A stretch of DNA of 60,669 nucleotides. Source: ATM1 sp003577165 (lineage in GTDB: Bacteria; Armatimonadota; Fimbriimonadia; Fimbriimonadales; ATM1). The stretch covers positions 1-60,669 of the forward strand of contig SZPM01000015.1 of NCBI GenBank assembly GCA_030263715.1, read 5' to 3'. The first letter of the stretch is position 1. The number at the start of each line of letters is the position of its first letter. The notes under the pieces are model-generated. The model was given only the letters and a program-made list of their open reading frames with translations, did not search any database and was not told where the DNA came from. Made by a program: the position numbers and the translations under genes. Below are positions 42,981 through 52,200 of this stretch, piece by piece.

Positions 42981-43414
42981 ATGGTCTCTCCGTTCTTCAG
43001 CAGTTTGAATGCGATCTCCGCTTCGCAAGTCAAGTTTCCATCTACGGATGCGACCGCCTTGATCGAGCCGACGTCGTTTCGAAACCACTGGCTTTCGACG
43101 TCAGTCATCAGGCAATCTCCCGGAACGACAGGCCTCCTGAATTTGACCTTGTCGAATCCTACGACGAGCGGAGTCCGCCCGCGGTACGCAGGATCTGCGA
43201 GCACCATGCACGCCCCGACCTGCGCCATCGACTCGAGAATCAAAACGCCCGGCATGATGGGCATCTCTGGGTAGTGGCCCACGAAAAACGGCTCGTTGTA
43301 CGTGACGTTTTTGTATCCACGGATGCGCTTGCCCTGTTCGTACTCGACGATTCTGTCCACAAGCAACATCGGATACCGGTGCGGCAGCACCAATAGAAGT
43401 TCACGCAGTTCCAA
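42977..43414 (-). CDS. fabZ: 3-hydroxyacyl-ACP dehydratase FabZ
   Basis: Dehydratase of 145 residues for unsaturated and saturated fatty acid elongation. The hot-dog fold opens LLLVLPHRYPMLLVDRIVEY. The catalytic His is in FFVGHYPEMPIMPGVLILE near residue 47, with the Glu on the following helix (LESMAQVGA). It lies 3 nt after lpxC and overlaps lpxA by 4 nt. In some phyla the adjacent lpxC and fabZ are fused; here they are separate. Confidence 0.96.
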   Translation of the reverse strand: MELRELLLVLPHRYPMLLVDRIVEYEQGKRIRGYKNVTYNEPFFVGHYPEMPIMPGVLILESMAQVGACMVLADPAYRGRTPLVVGFDKVKFRRPVVPGDCLMTDVESQWFRNDVGSIKAVASVDGNLTCEAEIAFKLLKNGETI

Positions 43415-43417
43415 CGT

Positions 43418-44230
43418 TTAGTCCTCCCATCTGCACAGCTGCGCCAAACGGGCAGCGGCCTTTACGTTCAATGTGTGGCCAGACTCTTCCGCCGAGACGT
43501 TGAGGAAGCGCAGCGGCACACCCGCCAGCGCAAGGTCTCCCATAAGGTCGAGCAGTTTATGTCGAGCCGGTTCGTCGTCGAACGTCTTGCCGGAACGATA
43601 CCCGTCGGAGCCCAGCACGAGGGTGTTGTCCTCGCTGCCGCCGCGCCCGAGACCGGCCGCCAAGACCGCTTCGATCTCCTCTTCGAATACCGTCGTCTTC
43701 GCCGGGGCGATTTGCTCGGTGTATGTCATAGAGTCGATGCTCGTCTCGAACTCCAGCCGTCCGGGCCAGCGGTCGCCTGCGTCGAAGACGTACTTCCAGC
43801 GTCCCTCACCCGCGGAAATCGAAACGCTCTGACCTTCTTCTGTGAGGTTCACCCTTCCGAAGATCGTCGCGGTTCTCCAGATTCCGAGGGGCGCAGTTCC
43901 GGCGGATCGAAGCGAAAGGCTGTACTCGAGCGCCCCCCCTCCCAGGATTGGCAGTTCCTCTGCCGAAACCGTCACGTCGGCGTCCGTAACGCCAAACGCT
44001 CCAAGAGCGCTCATCAGATGTTCGACAGTGCGCACGTTGCCAAGCCAAGTGCTGCGTGGAGTTCGTGAGACGTTTTCAGGCGTCGCGGCAATCCAGTCCC
44101 CCCCGGAACGAAATCGAATCCCGTTCGTCCCTGGCTCAACTGTGACATCCGAAGGGTGTCCGGAGTGGATTCCTACGCCTTCGAGACTGAATGTCTGTGC
44201 GACAGTAACCCTTTCGAAACTAACGCGCAT
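43418..44230 (-). CDS. lpxC: UDP-3-O-acyl-N-acetylglucosamine deacetylase
   Basis: Zinc amidase that commits UDP-GlcNAc to lipid A. It has 270 residues, shorter than the roughly 305 of E. coli. It shows TFSLEGVGIHSGHPSDVTVE, the zinc His in TVEHLMSALGAFG near residue 70, HKLLDLMGDLALAG (second zinc His and Asp) near residue 225 and SGHTLNVKAAARL near the end. The ATG at 44230 overlaps the lpxD 3' end by 11 nt. Confidence 0.94.
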   Translation of the reverse strand: MRVSFERVTVAQTFSLEGVGIHSGHPSDVTVEPGTNGIRFRSGGDWIAATPENVSRTPRSTWLGNVRTVEHLMSALGAFGVTDADVTVSAEELPILGGGALEYSLSLRSAGTAPLGIWRTATIFGRVNLTEEGQSVSISAGEGRWKYVFDAGDRWPGRLEFETSIDSMTYTEQIAPAKTTVFEEEIEAVLAAGLGRGGSEDNTLVLGSDGYRSGKTFDDEPARHKLLDLMGDLALAGVPLRFLNVSAEESGHTLNVKAAARLAQLCRWED

Positions 44231-45269
44231 CTTCCTCGCGCGCCTCGTCGTCGAACTCCGCCTCCAATCGGCGCACACGGTCGAACAGTTCTGGCAACTT
44301 CGCGAGCATGAGTTGAATCCTCATCTCGTCGCGGAGGTCCCGCGCGACGATGCCCCAGTATTCGCCCGGCTTCTCGATGTTCCGAGGAACGCCCGTCTTG
44401 CCTCCAAGCACGACGTCGTCGCACACGGAGACGTGATCGCCAAATCCCGATTGGCCGCCGACCGTGACCCTCGATCCGATTCTTGCGCTGCCGCTCACTC
44501 CGGTTTGTGAAGCGATGACCGTGTCTTTGCCGATGTGCACATTGTGCGCGATCTGCACGAGGTTGTCGATCTTCGTGCCGTCGCCGATCTCCGTTTCTCC
44601 TGCGGTCGCGCGATCGATCGCCGAAAGCGCGCCGATCTCACAATCGTCTCCGACGCGGACCCCCCCCACCTGAGGCACTTTCCTCTGCCTTCTTCCATCC
44701 CAAAAGTAACCGAACCCGTCCGCGCCGAGCACGGTGCCCGCGTGCACGATCGTGCGTTCGCCGATCCAAACGTCTCGGTAGAGGGTCGTGTGGGGATACA
44801 ACTTGGCGGATCGCCCCACGCGGCAATGTTCGCCGACATAGCAAAAGGCGAACAACTTCGCATCGTCGCAGATGCGGCTGTGAGCCTCGACGACACAATA
44901 CGGCCCGATGCTGCAGCCCGGTTCGATGATTGCGTCCGGCGAGATGACGGCGGTTGGATGCACTCCGTCTACATGCGGAAGGTCTCTCCAGGAGAGTGCC
45001 AGAATCCGCCCGAACGCCTCTCTCGGAGCGCGACACTTGATGTGTGGCTTGGTGCAGTCGTCTTCGTCTGCGGCGACAATGACCGCCCCGACCTTGGAGG
45101 CCTCGGCGGCGGCAAGATACCGTGAGTTCTCTGCGAAGGTGATTCCTGTGGGGTCGTCGTCGCCTGCGGGGACCGGCCTTGTAATCCTCAGGTCGGGTGG
45201 TCCGTGGAGTTCACCGCCGACGATTTCTGCAAGTTCCGCTAAGGTCCAGCTTGTCTCATTCTCACCCAA
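44220..45269 (-). CDS. lpxD: UDP-3-O-(3-hydroxyacyl)glucosamine N-acyltransferase
   Basis: Third acylating step of lipid A synthesis, 349 residues. An N-terminal uridine-binding domain is followed by a hexapeptide beta-helix (VHPTAVISPDAIIEPGCSIG, then VLGADGFGYFWDG). The catalytic His lies in IDNLVQIAHNVHIGKDTVIA near residue 238, and a C-terminal helix ends the protein. The start is a TTG with GGAG 8 nt before it. It overlaps the upstream lipoprotein gene by 31 nt and lpxC by 11 nt. Confidence 0.95.
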   Translation of the reverse strand: MGENETSWTLAELAEIVGGELHGPPDLRITRPVPAGDDDPTGITFAENSRYLAAAEASKVGAVIVAADEDDCTKPHIKCRAPREAFGRILALSWRDLPHVDGVHPTAVISPDAIIEPGCSIGPYCVVEAHSRICDDAKLFAFCYVGEHCRVGRSAKLYPHTTLYRDVWIGERTIVHAGTVLGADGFGYFWDGRRQRKVPQVGGVRVGDDCEIGALSAIDRATAGETEIGDGTKIDNLVQIAHNVHIGKDTVIASQTGVSGSARIGSRVTVGGQSGFGDHVSVCDDVVLGGKTGVPRNIEKPGEYWGIVARDLRDEMRIQLMLAKLPELFDRVRRLEAEFDDEAREEDAR

Positions 45270-46261
45270 TTGATGAACTCCACCGTCAGGTCGGGCGCGT
45301 CGCCGGACCGACGGGCCAGTTTGTACCCGTGAACTCGCAGCCAGATGTCGAGTTGAGTTTGGATTTCCTCTTGATAGCGGCGCGGAAGCGGAGTGAGACC
45401 CCCGGAAAAGACCTCGGAAGCGACCGCATCGAACTCCACTTTGCTCGAAGGCAGAGGCGGCACGTCTCGGCTCGACAAGTCGAGGAGCGGAGGCAAGTCC
45501 ACACGGCCCGTCTCCTGGATGCGCGCGAGGGCCAAACGCTCCGCGGTCCGTGCCGCTTCGACGTAGGCCGCCTGGATTCTCGCCAAAACGGCCGTCCGTT
45601 CGGCCTCGGATTCGCTGTTCGTGCGGTCGAGCAGTTCCTGGAGCCTGGATTCGAACTCTTGATCGTGTTGCGCGATGGACCTCGCTAAGTCCGCCAATTC
45701 CTTGCGGCGTCGTTGCTCATAGTTTGCGCCGGCGTCCGCCGGGACGTTTTCGATGGGCCTCGGCTTGTAAGCCGCACCGGATAGAAACGCGTATCGTGCC
45801 GCCATCGGCCCTCGCGCCAATGCTGACTCTTGAATCCAGGACCAAACCGTCTCCACGACCTGGTCTGCGCGCTCGCGAATCACCTTGCGAAGTTCGAGAA
45901 GCAGGTCTCGTTCTGTGACCTTCACCTTCTCCGTGAGTTCACGCAGGTAAGCGTCTTCCAGAGCCTGCCGGAGGCGAGCAGATTCGAGGGCCATCAATTC
46001 GAGGGCCTCGGTTCTTCGCCTCTCGGCGTCACGGGCGCCGAGGGTGCTCGGCTCGCGTTCAGGGATTGCGCCGGCTGCGGGGGGGAGTCCCGAGACCCGC
46101 GAAACGAAGCCGGTTGGCTCGGAGGCGGTCGCGTACAGCTGAGCGCCGGCGCGCCGGACGTCGACCCAAACGACGGGCTCGGTCCTGCCACATGCGCACA
46201 GGACCGAGGCAAACGCGGCTAACGCGCTAAGGGTTGTCTTGGTCCATGACTTTAAGCGCAT
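45239..46261 (-). CDS. Uncharacterised coiled-coil lipoprotein within the lpx operon
   Basis: Protein of about 340 residues not matching any family I recognise. It begins MRLKSWTKTTLSALAAFASV and has a cysteine pair (CAC) that can serve as a lipobox (LCAC). Two long charged helical stretches follow, about residues 85-155 (ESARLRQALEDAYLRELTEK) and 190-265 (NYEQRRRKELADLARSIAQH), recalling Skp/OmpH-like periplasmic chaperones. The ATG at 46261 lies inside ompH, overlapping it by 35 nt in another frame, and its 3' end overlaps lpxD by 31 nt. A role in outer-membrane assembly is inferred from context only. Confidence 0.65.
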   Translation of the reverse strand: MRLKSWTKTTLSALAAFASVLCACGRTEPVVWVDVRRAGAQLYATASEPTGFVSRVSGLPPAAGAIPEREPSTLGARDAERRRTEALELMALESARLRQALEDAYLRELTEKVKVTERDLLLELRKVIRERADQVVETVWSWIQESALARGPMAARYAFLSGAAYKPRPIENVPADAGANYEQRRRKELADLARSIAQHDQEFESRLQELLDRTNSESEAERTAVLARIQAAYVEAARTAERLALARIQETGRVDLPPLLDLSSRDVPPLPSSKVEFDAVASEVFSGGLTPLPRRYQEEIQTQLDIWLRVHGYKLARRSGDAPDLTVEFINWVRMRQAGP

Positions 46262-46859
46262 CTTCCGTGACGTCGTTCGCTCCGTAGACGGCGACGGTGG
46301 TTTCGAACACCATCGTGTATCCCTGCGCTTTCGCATGCTTCTTGACCGCTTCTCGAACCTTGTCCACGACTTCCTGCTCCGAACTGTTCGCCAACTGCTG
46401 CATCAGCACGCCGAACTCGGAGTTCCACTGCCTGAGGACCTCGCGCGAGGCGTTCGTCATTTCCGCGAGAGTATTCAGCCGGTCCTTCTCAGCAGCATCG
46501 GGGTTGACTTTGCGAACGAGCGTGTCCCACTCGCCCTTCCGCTGCACCACCGAGGTCTTCATGTTGTCGAGTTGCTTCTTCTGGTCGTCAGTCGGTTTTT
46601 CGGTGAGCCAGAGTTCGCGAAGTTTCTGGCACTCTTCCGCAGAGACGACCTTGTGGGTCCCGATGAAGTTCATCAGTTCATTGATCTTGCCCTTCATCGT
46701 GTCGAACTCCACCTTCTTCTTGGCGCCGAGTTTGGACTTCTCCGCGATGACGCCGAGATCCACCACGCCAAACTTGGGCGTGGCGGTTTGGAACGCAGAC
46801 AGAGTGAAGAGTCCGGCGAGTGCCAAGAGCGCGACGAAGAGCGTGTTTCGAGTTTTCAT
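46227..46859 (-). CDS. OmpH/Skp family periplasmic chaperone
   Basis: Exported protein of 210 residues: signal peptide MKTRNTLFVALLALAGLFTL, then FGVVDLGVIAEKSKLGAKKK, the typical OmpH opening, a central helical region (residues 45-150) and the C-terminal strand AKAQGYTMVFETTVAVYGAN. Skp-type chaperones carry unfolded outer-membrane proteins to the BAM complex; its place directly after bamA supports that. Its last 35 nt are shared with the next gene. Confidence 0.87.
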   Translation of the reverse strand: MKTRNTLFVALLALAGLFTLSAFQTATPKFGVVDLGVIAEKSKLGAKKKVEFDTMKGKINELMNFIGTHKVVSAEECQKLRELWLTEKPTDDQKKQLDNMKTSVVQRKGEWDTLVRKVNPDAAEKDRLNTLAEMTNASREVLRQWNSEFGVLMQQLANSSEQEVVDKVREAVKKHAKAQGYTMVFETTVAVYGANDVTEDALKVMDQDNP

Positions 46860-46894
46860 TTCTTTCTGTTCCTGTTTTGTTGTGAGTTGGGTTC

Positions 46895-48676
46895 TTAGAA
46901 ACTTCCTCCAAGGAGAAAGTGGGTGCGGGACTTGCCCTTTTCGTCGAACCCGATGTCCAGGCGCAACGGTCCGAGGGCCGTTCTAAACATGATTCCGAAG
47001 CCGTAGCCCAAGTGAAGCTTGAACTCGTTCGATTGGCTGAATTCGTTGATCCCCGGATAACCGCCCCATGCGCCTCCGTAGTCCACGAACGCGATCACGC
47101 TGAACGTCTTCTGGATCGGATGCCGATATTCCGCCTGGAACATCAACTGGTTCTTTCCCCAGAAGCGATCTTCTGTGTATCCCCGAATCCCCCCCGATCC
47201 ACCGACGAAGAACTGCTCGAAGAACGGCACGTCGCCAGCGATGATCCCGCCGAGCGCACGCACTGCGAACACTCTTCGCGGCGCATCCAACTCCTCGGCC
47301 GTTCTTTCGGGCTGAGGGCTGAAGTAAGCGCGATAGTCCAGCGAGACTTTCGTAAAGAAGTTTTCACCGATGATGTCGAATCCAGACGTCTGTCCAGCGA
47401 CTTCGGTGATTTGCGCGAAACTCGGCTCGATGCTGATCCGTGTGTAGTCGCCCTTCGCAGGATCGAGGTTGTTGTCCCGCCGATTCCGCAAGGCGCCCAG
47501 CGATAGGGTCGCGATGAAGCCGTCCTGAACTATGAATTCCTCGCCGGGATCCACTTCAAAATCCCGCGAGTCGATTCCCTCGCCGCGCACCCCGTAGAAA
47601 AACCTCGTCCTTCGGTCGTACACGCGAGACAGAGTGACGTTGGCTCCTGTCTTCCTTTGGCTGAAATTGGTGTCTGCAATCTCTTCTTGTCCGCCGCCGA
47701 GCAGATCTCTGCCGAACACGAGCGATTCTCGCGAGTAGACGCTCGCATTGAGGCTCGTTCGCCTTCCATCGAGGAAAGGATCGCCGTAGTCCAACTGAAG
47801 GGAAGTCCCCAGGCCCTGCGTGGACTGGATCAGGTTGATGCCGGCGGACCGGCCGGAACCGAACAGGTTCGTGTCGTTGTAGGTGATGAGGCCCGCCAGC
47901 CGGCCCCGCGGATCCAACTGCACGCCGATGTTGAAGTTGCCCGTTCGGCCCTCCTTGAGGTCGAGGGAGAGGTCTACGAGCCCGGCTTCGGGCTGGCTGC
48001 TGTCGGGATCGATCTCGTCGAACCAGCGCGTGTTGAACACTCGGCGAAGGTCCTCGGTCCACACCTGTTGGTTAAACAGATCGCCCTTCTTCGTGTCGAT
48101 CAACTTGCGAACGACATCGGGTTTGGTCCTTGTTAATCCGGTGATGGTGACTTCGTTGACTCGCACCTCGGCGATCTCGACGAGCAATATGTGTTTGTCC
48201 TCTTGCCCCGGTTCGAACTTGGTGATGATCGCGAAGTAGCCCTTCGTGCGATACACCTCTTGGATTGCGCGCGCGTCCGGAACGAGAGAGTTGCTGTTGA
48301 AGGGCTCGCCCACTTTGAGCGACATCTTGTTCTTGACTTCATCAGCCGTCACGACTGTGTTGCCGGAAATTCGAATCTCGTTGATGATCCCCCACTCGAC
48401 GACTTCCACCACGACGCGCCAACGCCGATCTTCCATGAACTGCCCGAACACTCGGACGTCGGCGAAGAACCCCAACTGCTCGATGTTTTGTCGATCTGTT
48501 CCGAGCCGCGACTGCTGGTAGGGATCACCCTGCCGCGTTTCCATCACGGCGCGGATCGCCTCCGTCGAAACGTTTTCGTTCCCCTTGACGATGATCTCTG
48601 CAACCGGCTCGCCCTGCGCCGCCGCAACGACGGCAGCGAGCGCGCACAACAGAAATGCTATGAAACGTTTTGTCAA
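46895..48676 (-). CDS. bamA: Outer membrane protein assembly factor BamA
   Basis: Omp85-type protein of 593 residues with signal peptide MTKRFIAFLLCALAAVVAAA. The N-terminal half contains about three POTRA domains (AEIIVKGNENVSTEAIRAVM, INEIRISGNTVVTADEVKNK, VNEVTITGLTRTKPDVVRKL) rather than the five of E. coli. The barrel includes the conserved lid-loop motif GGSGGIRGYTEDRFWG and ends in a terminal Phe (FLLGGSF), the usual outer-membrane signal. It inserts barrel proteins into the outer membrane and is co-transcribed with a sigma factor and ompH. Confidence 0.94.
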   Translation of the reverse strand: MTKRFIAFLLCALAAVVAAAQGEPVAEIIVKGNENVSTEAIRAVMETRQGDPYQQSRLGTDRQNIEQLGFFADVRVFGQFMEDRRWRVVVEVVEWGIINEIRISGNTVVTADEVKNKMSLKVGEPFNSNSLVPDARAIQEVYRTKGYFAIITKFEPGQEDKHILLVEIAEVRVNEVTITGLTRTKPDVVRKLIDTKKGDLFNQQVWTEDLRRVFNTRWFDEIDPDSSQPEAGLVDLSLDLKEGRTGNFNIGVQLDPRGRLAGLITYNDTNLFGSGRSAGINLIQSTQGLGTSLQLDYGDPFLDGRRTSLNASVYSRESLVFGRDLLGGGQEEIADTNFSQRKTGANVTLSRVYDRRTRFFYGVRGEGIDSRDFEVDPGEEFIVQDGFIATLSLGALRNRRDNNLDPAKGDYTRISIEPSFAQITEVAGQTSGFDIIGENFFTKVSLDYRAYFSPQPERTAEELDAPRRVFAVRALGGIIAGDVPFFEQFFVGGSGGIRGYTEDRFWGKNQLMFQAEYRHPIQKTFSVIAFVDYGGAWGGYPGINEFSQSNEFKLHLGYGFGIMFRTALGPLRLDIGFDEKGKSRTHFLLGGSF

Positions 48677-48690
48677 GTCACCCTCCGTAG

Positions 48691-49251
48691 TTACCTTGCG
48701 TTGAGATAGGGCGCCAACTTCTGCCTCAATTGCTGGCGGGCCCTTGCGAGGCGGCTGCGCACAGCCTCAACCGTGATGCCCATCACGCCCGCGATCTCCT
48801 CGTAGCTTAGCCCTTCCACGTCCCGCAATACAACGCATTCCCGATACCCTGGCGGCAAACTTTCGATAGCCTCTTCGAGGAGTCCTTTCAATTCCGTGCG
48901 CTGCGCCTGTGTGTCGGGGGCCTCGTGCTCCGCTGCGGGCACCGGCGAGCCCATCTCCTCGCGAGCCTCGATCGAGGTCTCGCGATCCCGCCTCCGTGAT
49001 TGCCGGGCGAGCCGATCCTTGTTCAGGTTGACGAGTATCCGGTACAGCCATGTATAGGTTTGCGATTCCTTTCTGAACTTTCCCCACGCGCGAAAGGCGC
49101 GCACGAACGTCTCTTGCGTCAGTTCCGCAGCCTCGTCGTGATCGCCGCAAAACCTTAGCGCGACGCTGAAGACGCGTGAATGGTAGAGGCCCACGAGGCG
49201 CTCGAACTCCTCGTTCGGTCTGCTCACCGTTCCCGCTCTCTCCAGCGCCAC
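48691..49251 (-). CDS. ECF-type RNA polymerase sigma factor
   Basis: Sigma-70 family factor of about 186 residues with region 2 (LVGLYHSRVFSVALRFCGDH, ELTQETFVRAFRAWGKF, TYTWLYRILVNLNKDRLAR) and region 4 (LPPGYRECVVLRDVEGLSYE, then EIAGVMGITVEAVRSRLARA). The first codon is GTG at 49251; a second GTG eight codons in is possible. No anti-sigma gene is adjacent. It is embedded between the tamB-like gene and bamA (14 nt before bamA), so it is probably tied to envelope homeostasis. Confidence 0.92.
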   Translation of the reverse strand: MALERAGTVSRPNEEFERLVGLYHSRVFSVALRFCGDHDEAAELTQETFVRAFRAWGKFRKESQTYTWLYRILVNLNKDRLARQSRRRDRETSIEAREEMGSPVPAAEHEAPDTQAQRTELKGLLEEAIESLPPGYRECVVLRDVEGLSYEEIAGVMGITVEAVRSRLARARQQLRQKLAPYLNAR

Positions 49252-49291
49252 ACCATTAGACAGGGCCCTCGCCCGTGAGTTTCGCGATTCC

Positions 49292-52200
49292 TCAAAACCG
49301 CCTGGAATAGGTCAGTGAGAATCGCCACTCTCCCGTTCTGTCATACGAGAGGGCGAGACCCAATCTGCGAAGTAGTTCGTTTTTTGTCACGGGTCGGTAA
49401 CTGATCTGAATCTTGTCTACGAAGTCCACGGCGTCACGGTCGAGAAGTGGAGCCTGATACTCCAGGAAGAAACCGCTCCCCAGTCCCTTTGCCAAGGTCA
49501 GGACTCCGGCTCCGGCACGCGTGAAGTCGATCGAGATGAAATCCAGGCCTAAAGTCCGTTCGATATCGCGAGTCAATGGGTTGAGAAAAACCGGCGCAAC
49601 CGACCGGAGAATATCCCCGATCTGCTCCGAGAAGTTCCCTGTGACCACGCCGCTGAGGTCCTCGAAGAGTTGCCTTTGGCCTAGGATCGCCAGGATTTCG
49701 TCGCGGCTTAGGTCGGGCGGATCGGTCGTCGCGTCGATCTGAAGCGCGTCCTCCGCGAGAAGATCGCCCGTTATGTGCAAGTCTGCGACGTATCTTTGCA
49801 GGCCGTAGTCCCTCAGGGCCGTGAACGAGGTCTTCGCCCGCAGGTCCACTTCCATCGAGGACGGCGTCGCGAAGGCGTCCGTCCCGGTGTAGCGCAGGTG
49901 AACCGTCCCTCCGTCCTCGAGCCGGATCCGGCCGGTGGGCAGTTCGATCTCTCCGCCCTGCACCGCGAAGGTCATGGTCGCTCGCGGGTCGTTGAGCGTG
50001 CCTCCCAGCCGCCCGCTGCCCGTCACCACGGCCTGAAGCGGCCCGTTGCTGATCTCCGCCGGCGAAAGAGTGAGTCCCAGGTCGAATCTGGGGTCGATCG
50101 CGTACGGCTTCCGACTCGGCTCGACCACTGGCGACGTTGCCAACTCGAGTCCCCCCCCCTCCAAAACTAAGTGCCCAGAGACTTCCGGCTGCGTCGGGTC
50201 GCCCGAAATGCGAATCCCGTCGCCTGTCGTCGAAACGCTAGCGGAAGCCCACAAACCGTCTTCCGTTCGGTGGTGGATTTGGAGGCGATCCGCGCGCGCG
50301 TTGCCGGAAAGCAACTCCCTTTCGAAATCGTATTCTGCCCAGGCAAGCAGTGAAGGCTTCTCTGTCGTGCCGGAGGACAAGTCGAAGCGAAGATATCTTC
50401 GTCCACTCGCATCGTCGCGACGCAGAGACAATTCGCCGAACACGTCTGAGAACTCCGTGTCGAATCCGGAAAACTTAAGCGACTTCGCTTCGGCCGAGAT
50501 GTTTCCCAACAGATACGGCTCGCGGATGTTTCCATTGAGTGTGAGCGAACCGTTGCGGATCACTCCTTCTGTTCGCTCGACGTCCAACTCCGATAGGAAT
50601 TCACCGATCGCGTCGAGATCGCGCTCTTGCACATTCACCACGCCCGACAGGTTCTGATCTTCAGGGAATTCAAATGGATAGCGGAACGGAACGTTCAAGT
50701 TCGAGAGTTCAGCGAGGAATCCCCGCACCAGCAGCACGCCGTAGTCGGCCGAGATGCTCCCGTCCTGGATGTTGATCGGGCCGATGTTGATCGCGTCCGC
50801 GACGACCGAGCCGTACCGGAAACCGGAGGCGCTGATGGCCGTTCTGATCTGTGGCGACCCGGCGGGCCCCTCGGCTACGAAGGGGACGTCGAAGGTCCCC
50901 TGGACCCCTGCGAACACGGGGTCGAGGAACTGGAACCAGGAGAGGTCCACCTGGCGGAACTCACCGTCGAGGTGGACCGCGCCGCCCTCCTCAAGGTAGT
51001 TCCTCGTACCTGGGCTGAGGGAGAAGTGGGCGAGCGGGCCCGTCCAGTCGAGCCTCGAGACCTCCCAGGTCTTGGCCTTCCGGCCGCCCGCGACGGCCAG
51101 TTCGCCCGCCGGATGGCCGTCGTACTCGACGTCTTCCACGCTCAGGGTCGCCGTCACCTCCGGGTCTTCGATCGGCCCGGTGATGGCGGCGTGAAAAGAC
51201 AGACTCCCGTCCAAGAGGTCGGAGCGTGTCGTCCACTCTTGGGTTCCGGCTCGAGCCGGGTCCTCGGCTGAGATTCGCTTGTCCAGGTACTTCGCGCCGA
51301 TGCGCGCCAAGGTGTTTAGGTCGGCTCCCAGAGCGCTCACCGTTCCCGTAAGCGATCGCTCGTCGAAGTTGTACGTCAAGTTCTCGAGAACGTAATAGCC
51401 TCCCAGGCTTCCGATCTCTGCTGAGCCTTGCAGGAGACCGTCCTTCATCGTGGCGCGCAGAGTGCCGGCGCCGACCACTTCGTCGTTCAAGAGGATCTCC
51501 GACAGTTCGAACTCCGCCTCGCCGTCGTCGGGCTTCAAGTCCACGAGGCCGACGCGCGCGGTTCCCGAAATGCTGCCGTCCAACACCGCTTCTGGCCCCA
51601 AGTAGGGAAGCGCGATCGAAGCGGGCAGATTCTCGGCGGACAAGTTGACGTTCGAGTCGCCTGTCGGCGAGATTCTTCCGGACGCCGTGATCACCCCTTC
51701 CCCGAATCTCGCTTGCGCATCCCTGATGTCCAACGCGCCCCCCCTCCAGCGGCCGGATACCGACAGGGAGTCTGCGCTGACCTTGTCGAGAAGCGTTCCG
51801 CGAGCCTGCAGCGATCCGTCTACGATGGGATCGTCGAGCGTTCCGCTTAAAGTCCACGCCCCGCTGCCCAATCCGACGACGCGGCCGTCTGTGTACGCAT
51901 CAAAACCCACATCCAGCGCCTCGCCGGATCCAGACAGCGCCCCCCCCTTCGCGAAGTCTACGAACACATCCCCTCGTCCCAGCGATACGCCGCTCCGAGC
52001 CACGATGTCTTGGACCGCCAAAACATCGTCGGCGTAGCCCAACTTTCCGGAAACGAACGGAACGGAAACTTCGCCGACTGCGCCCGCATACACCTCGAAC
52101 GTTCCGGACACGACCGGCTTCTCAAAGCTTCCATTTACGTCCACCAGAGCGTAACCAGTCCCCTTCGCAGGTGAGAGCGGTATTGCCCCGAGAGCCAGCG

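Noticed and set aside
42981..43088. Longer lpxA start inside fabZ
   Set aside because: The TTG at 42980 gives the canonical 262 residues and a TTGA overlap; the longer form adds residues unlike LpxA.
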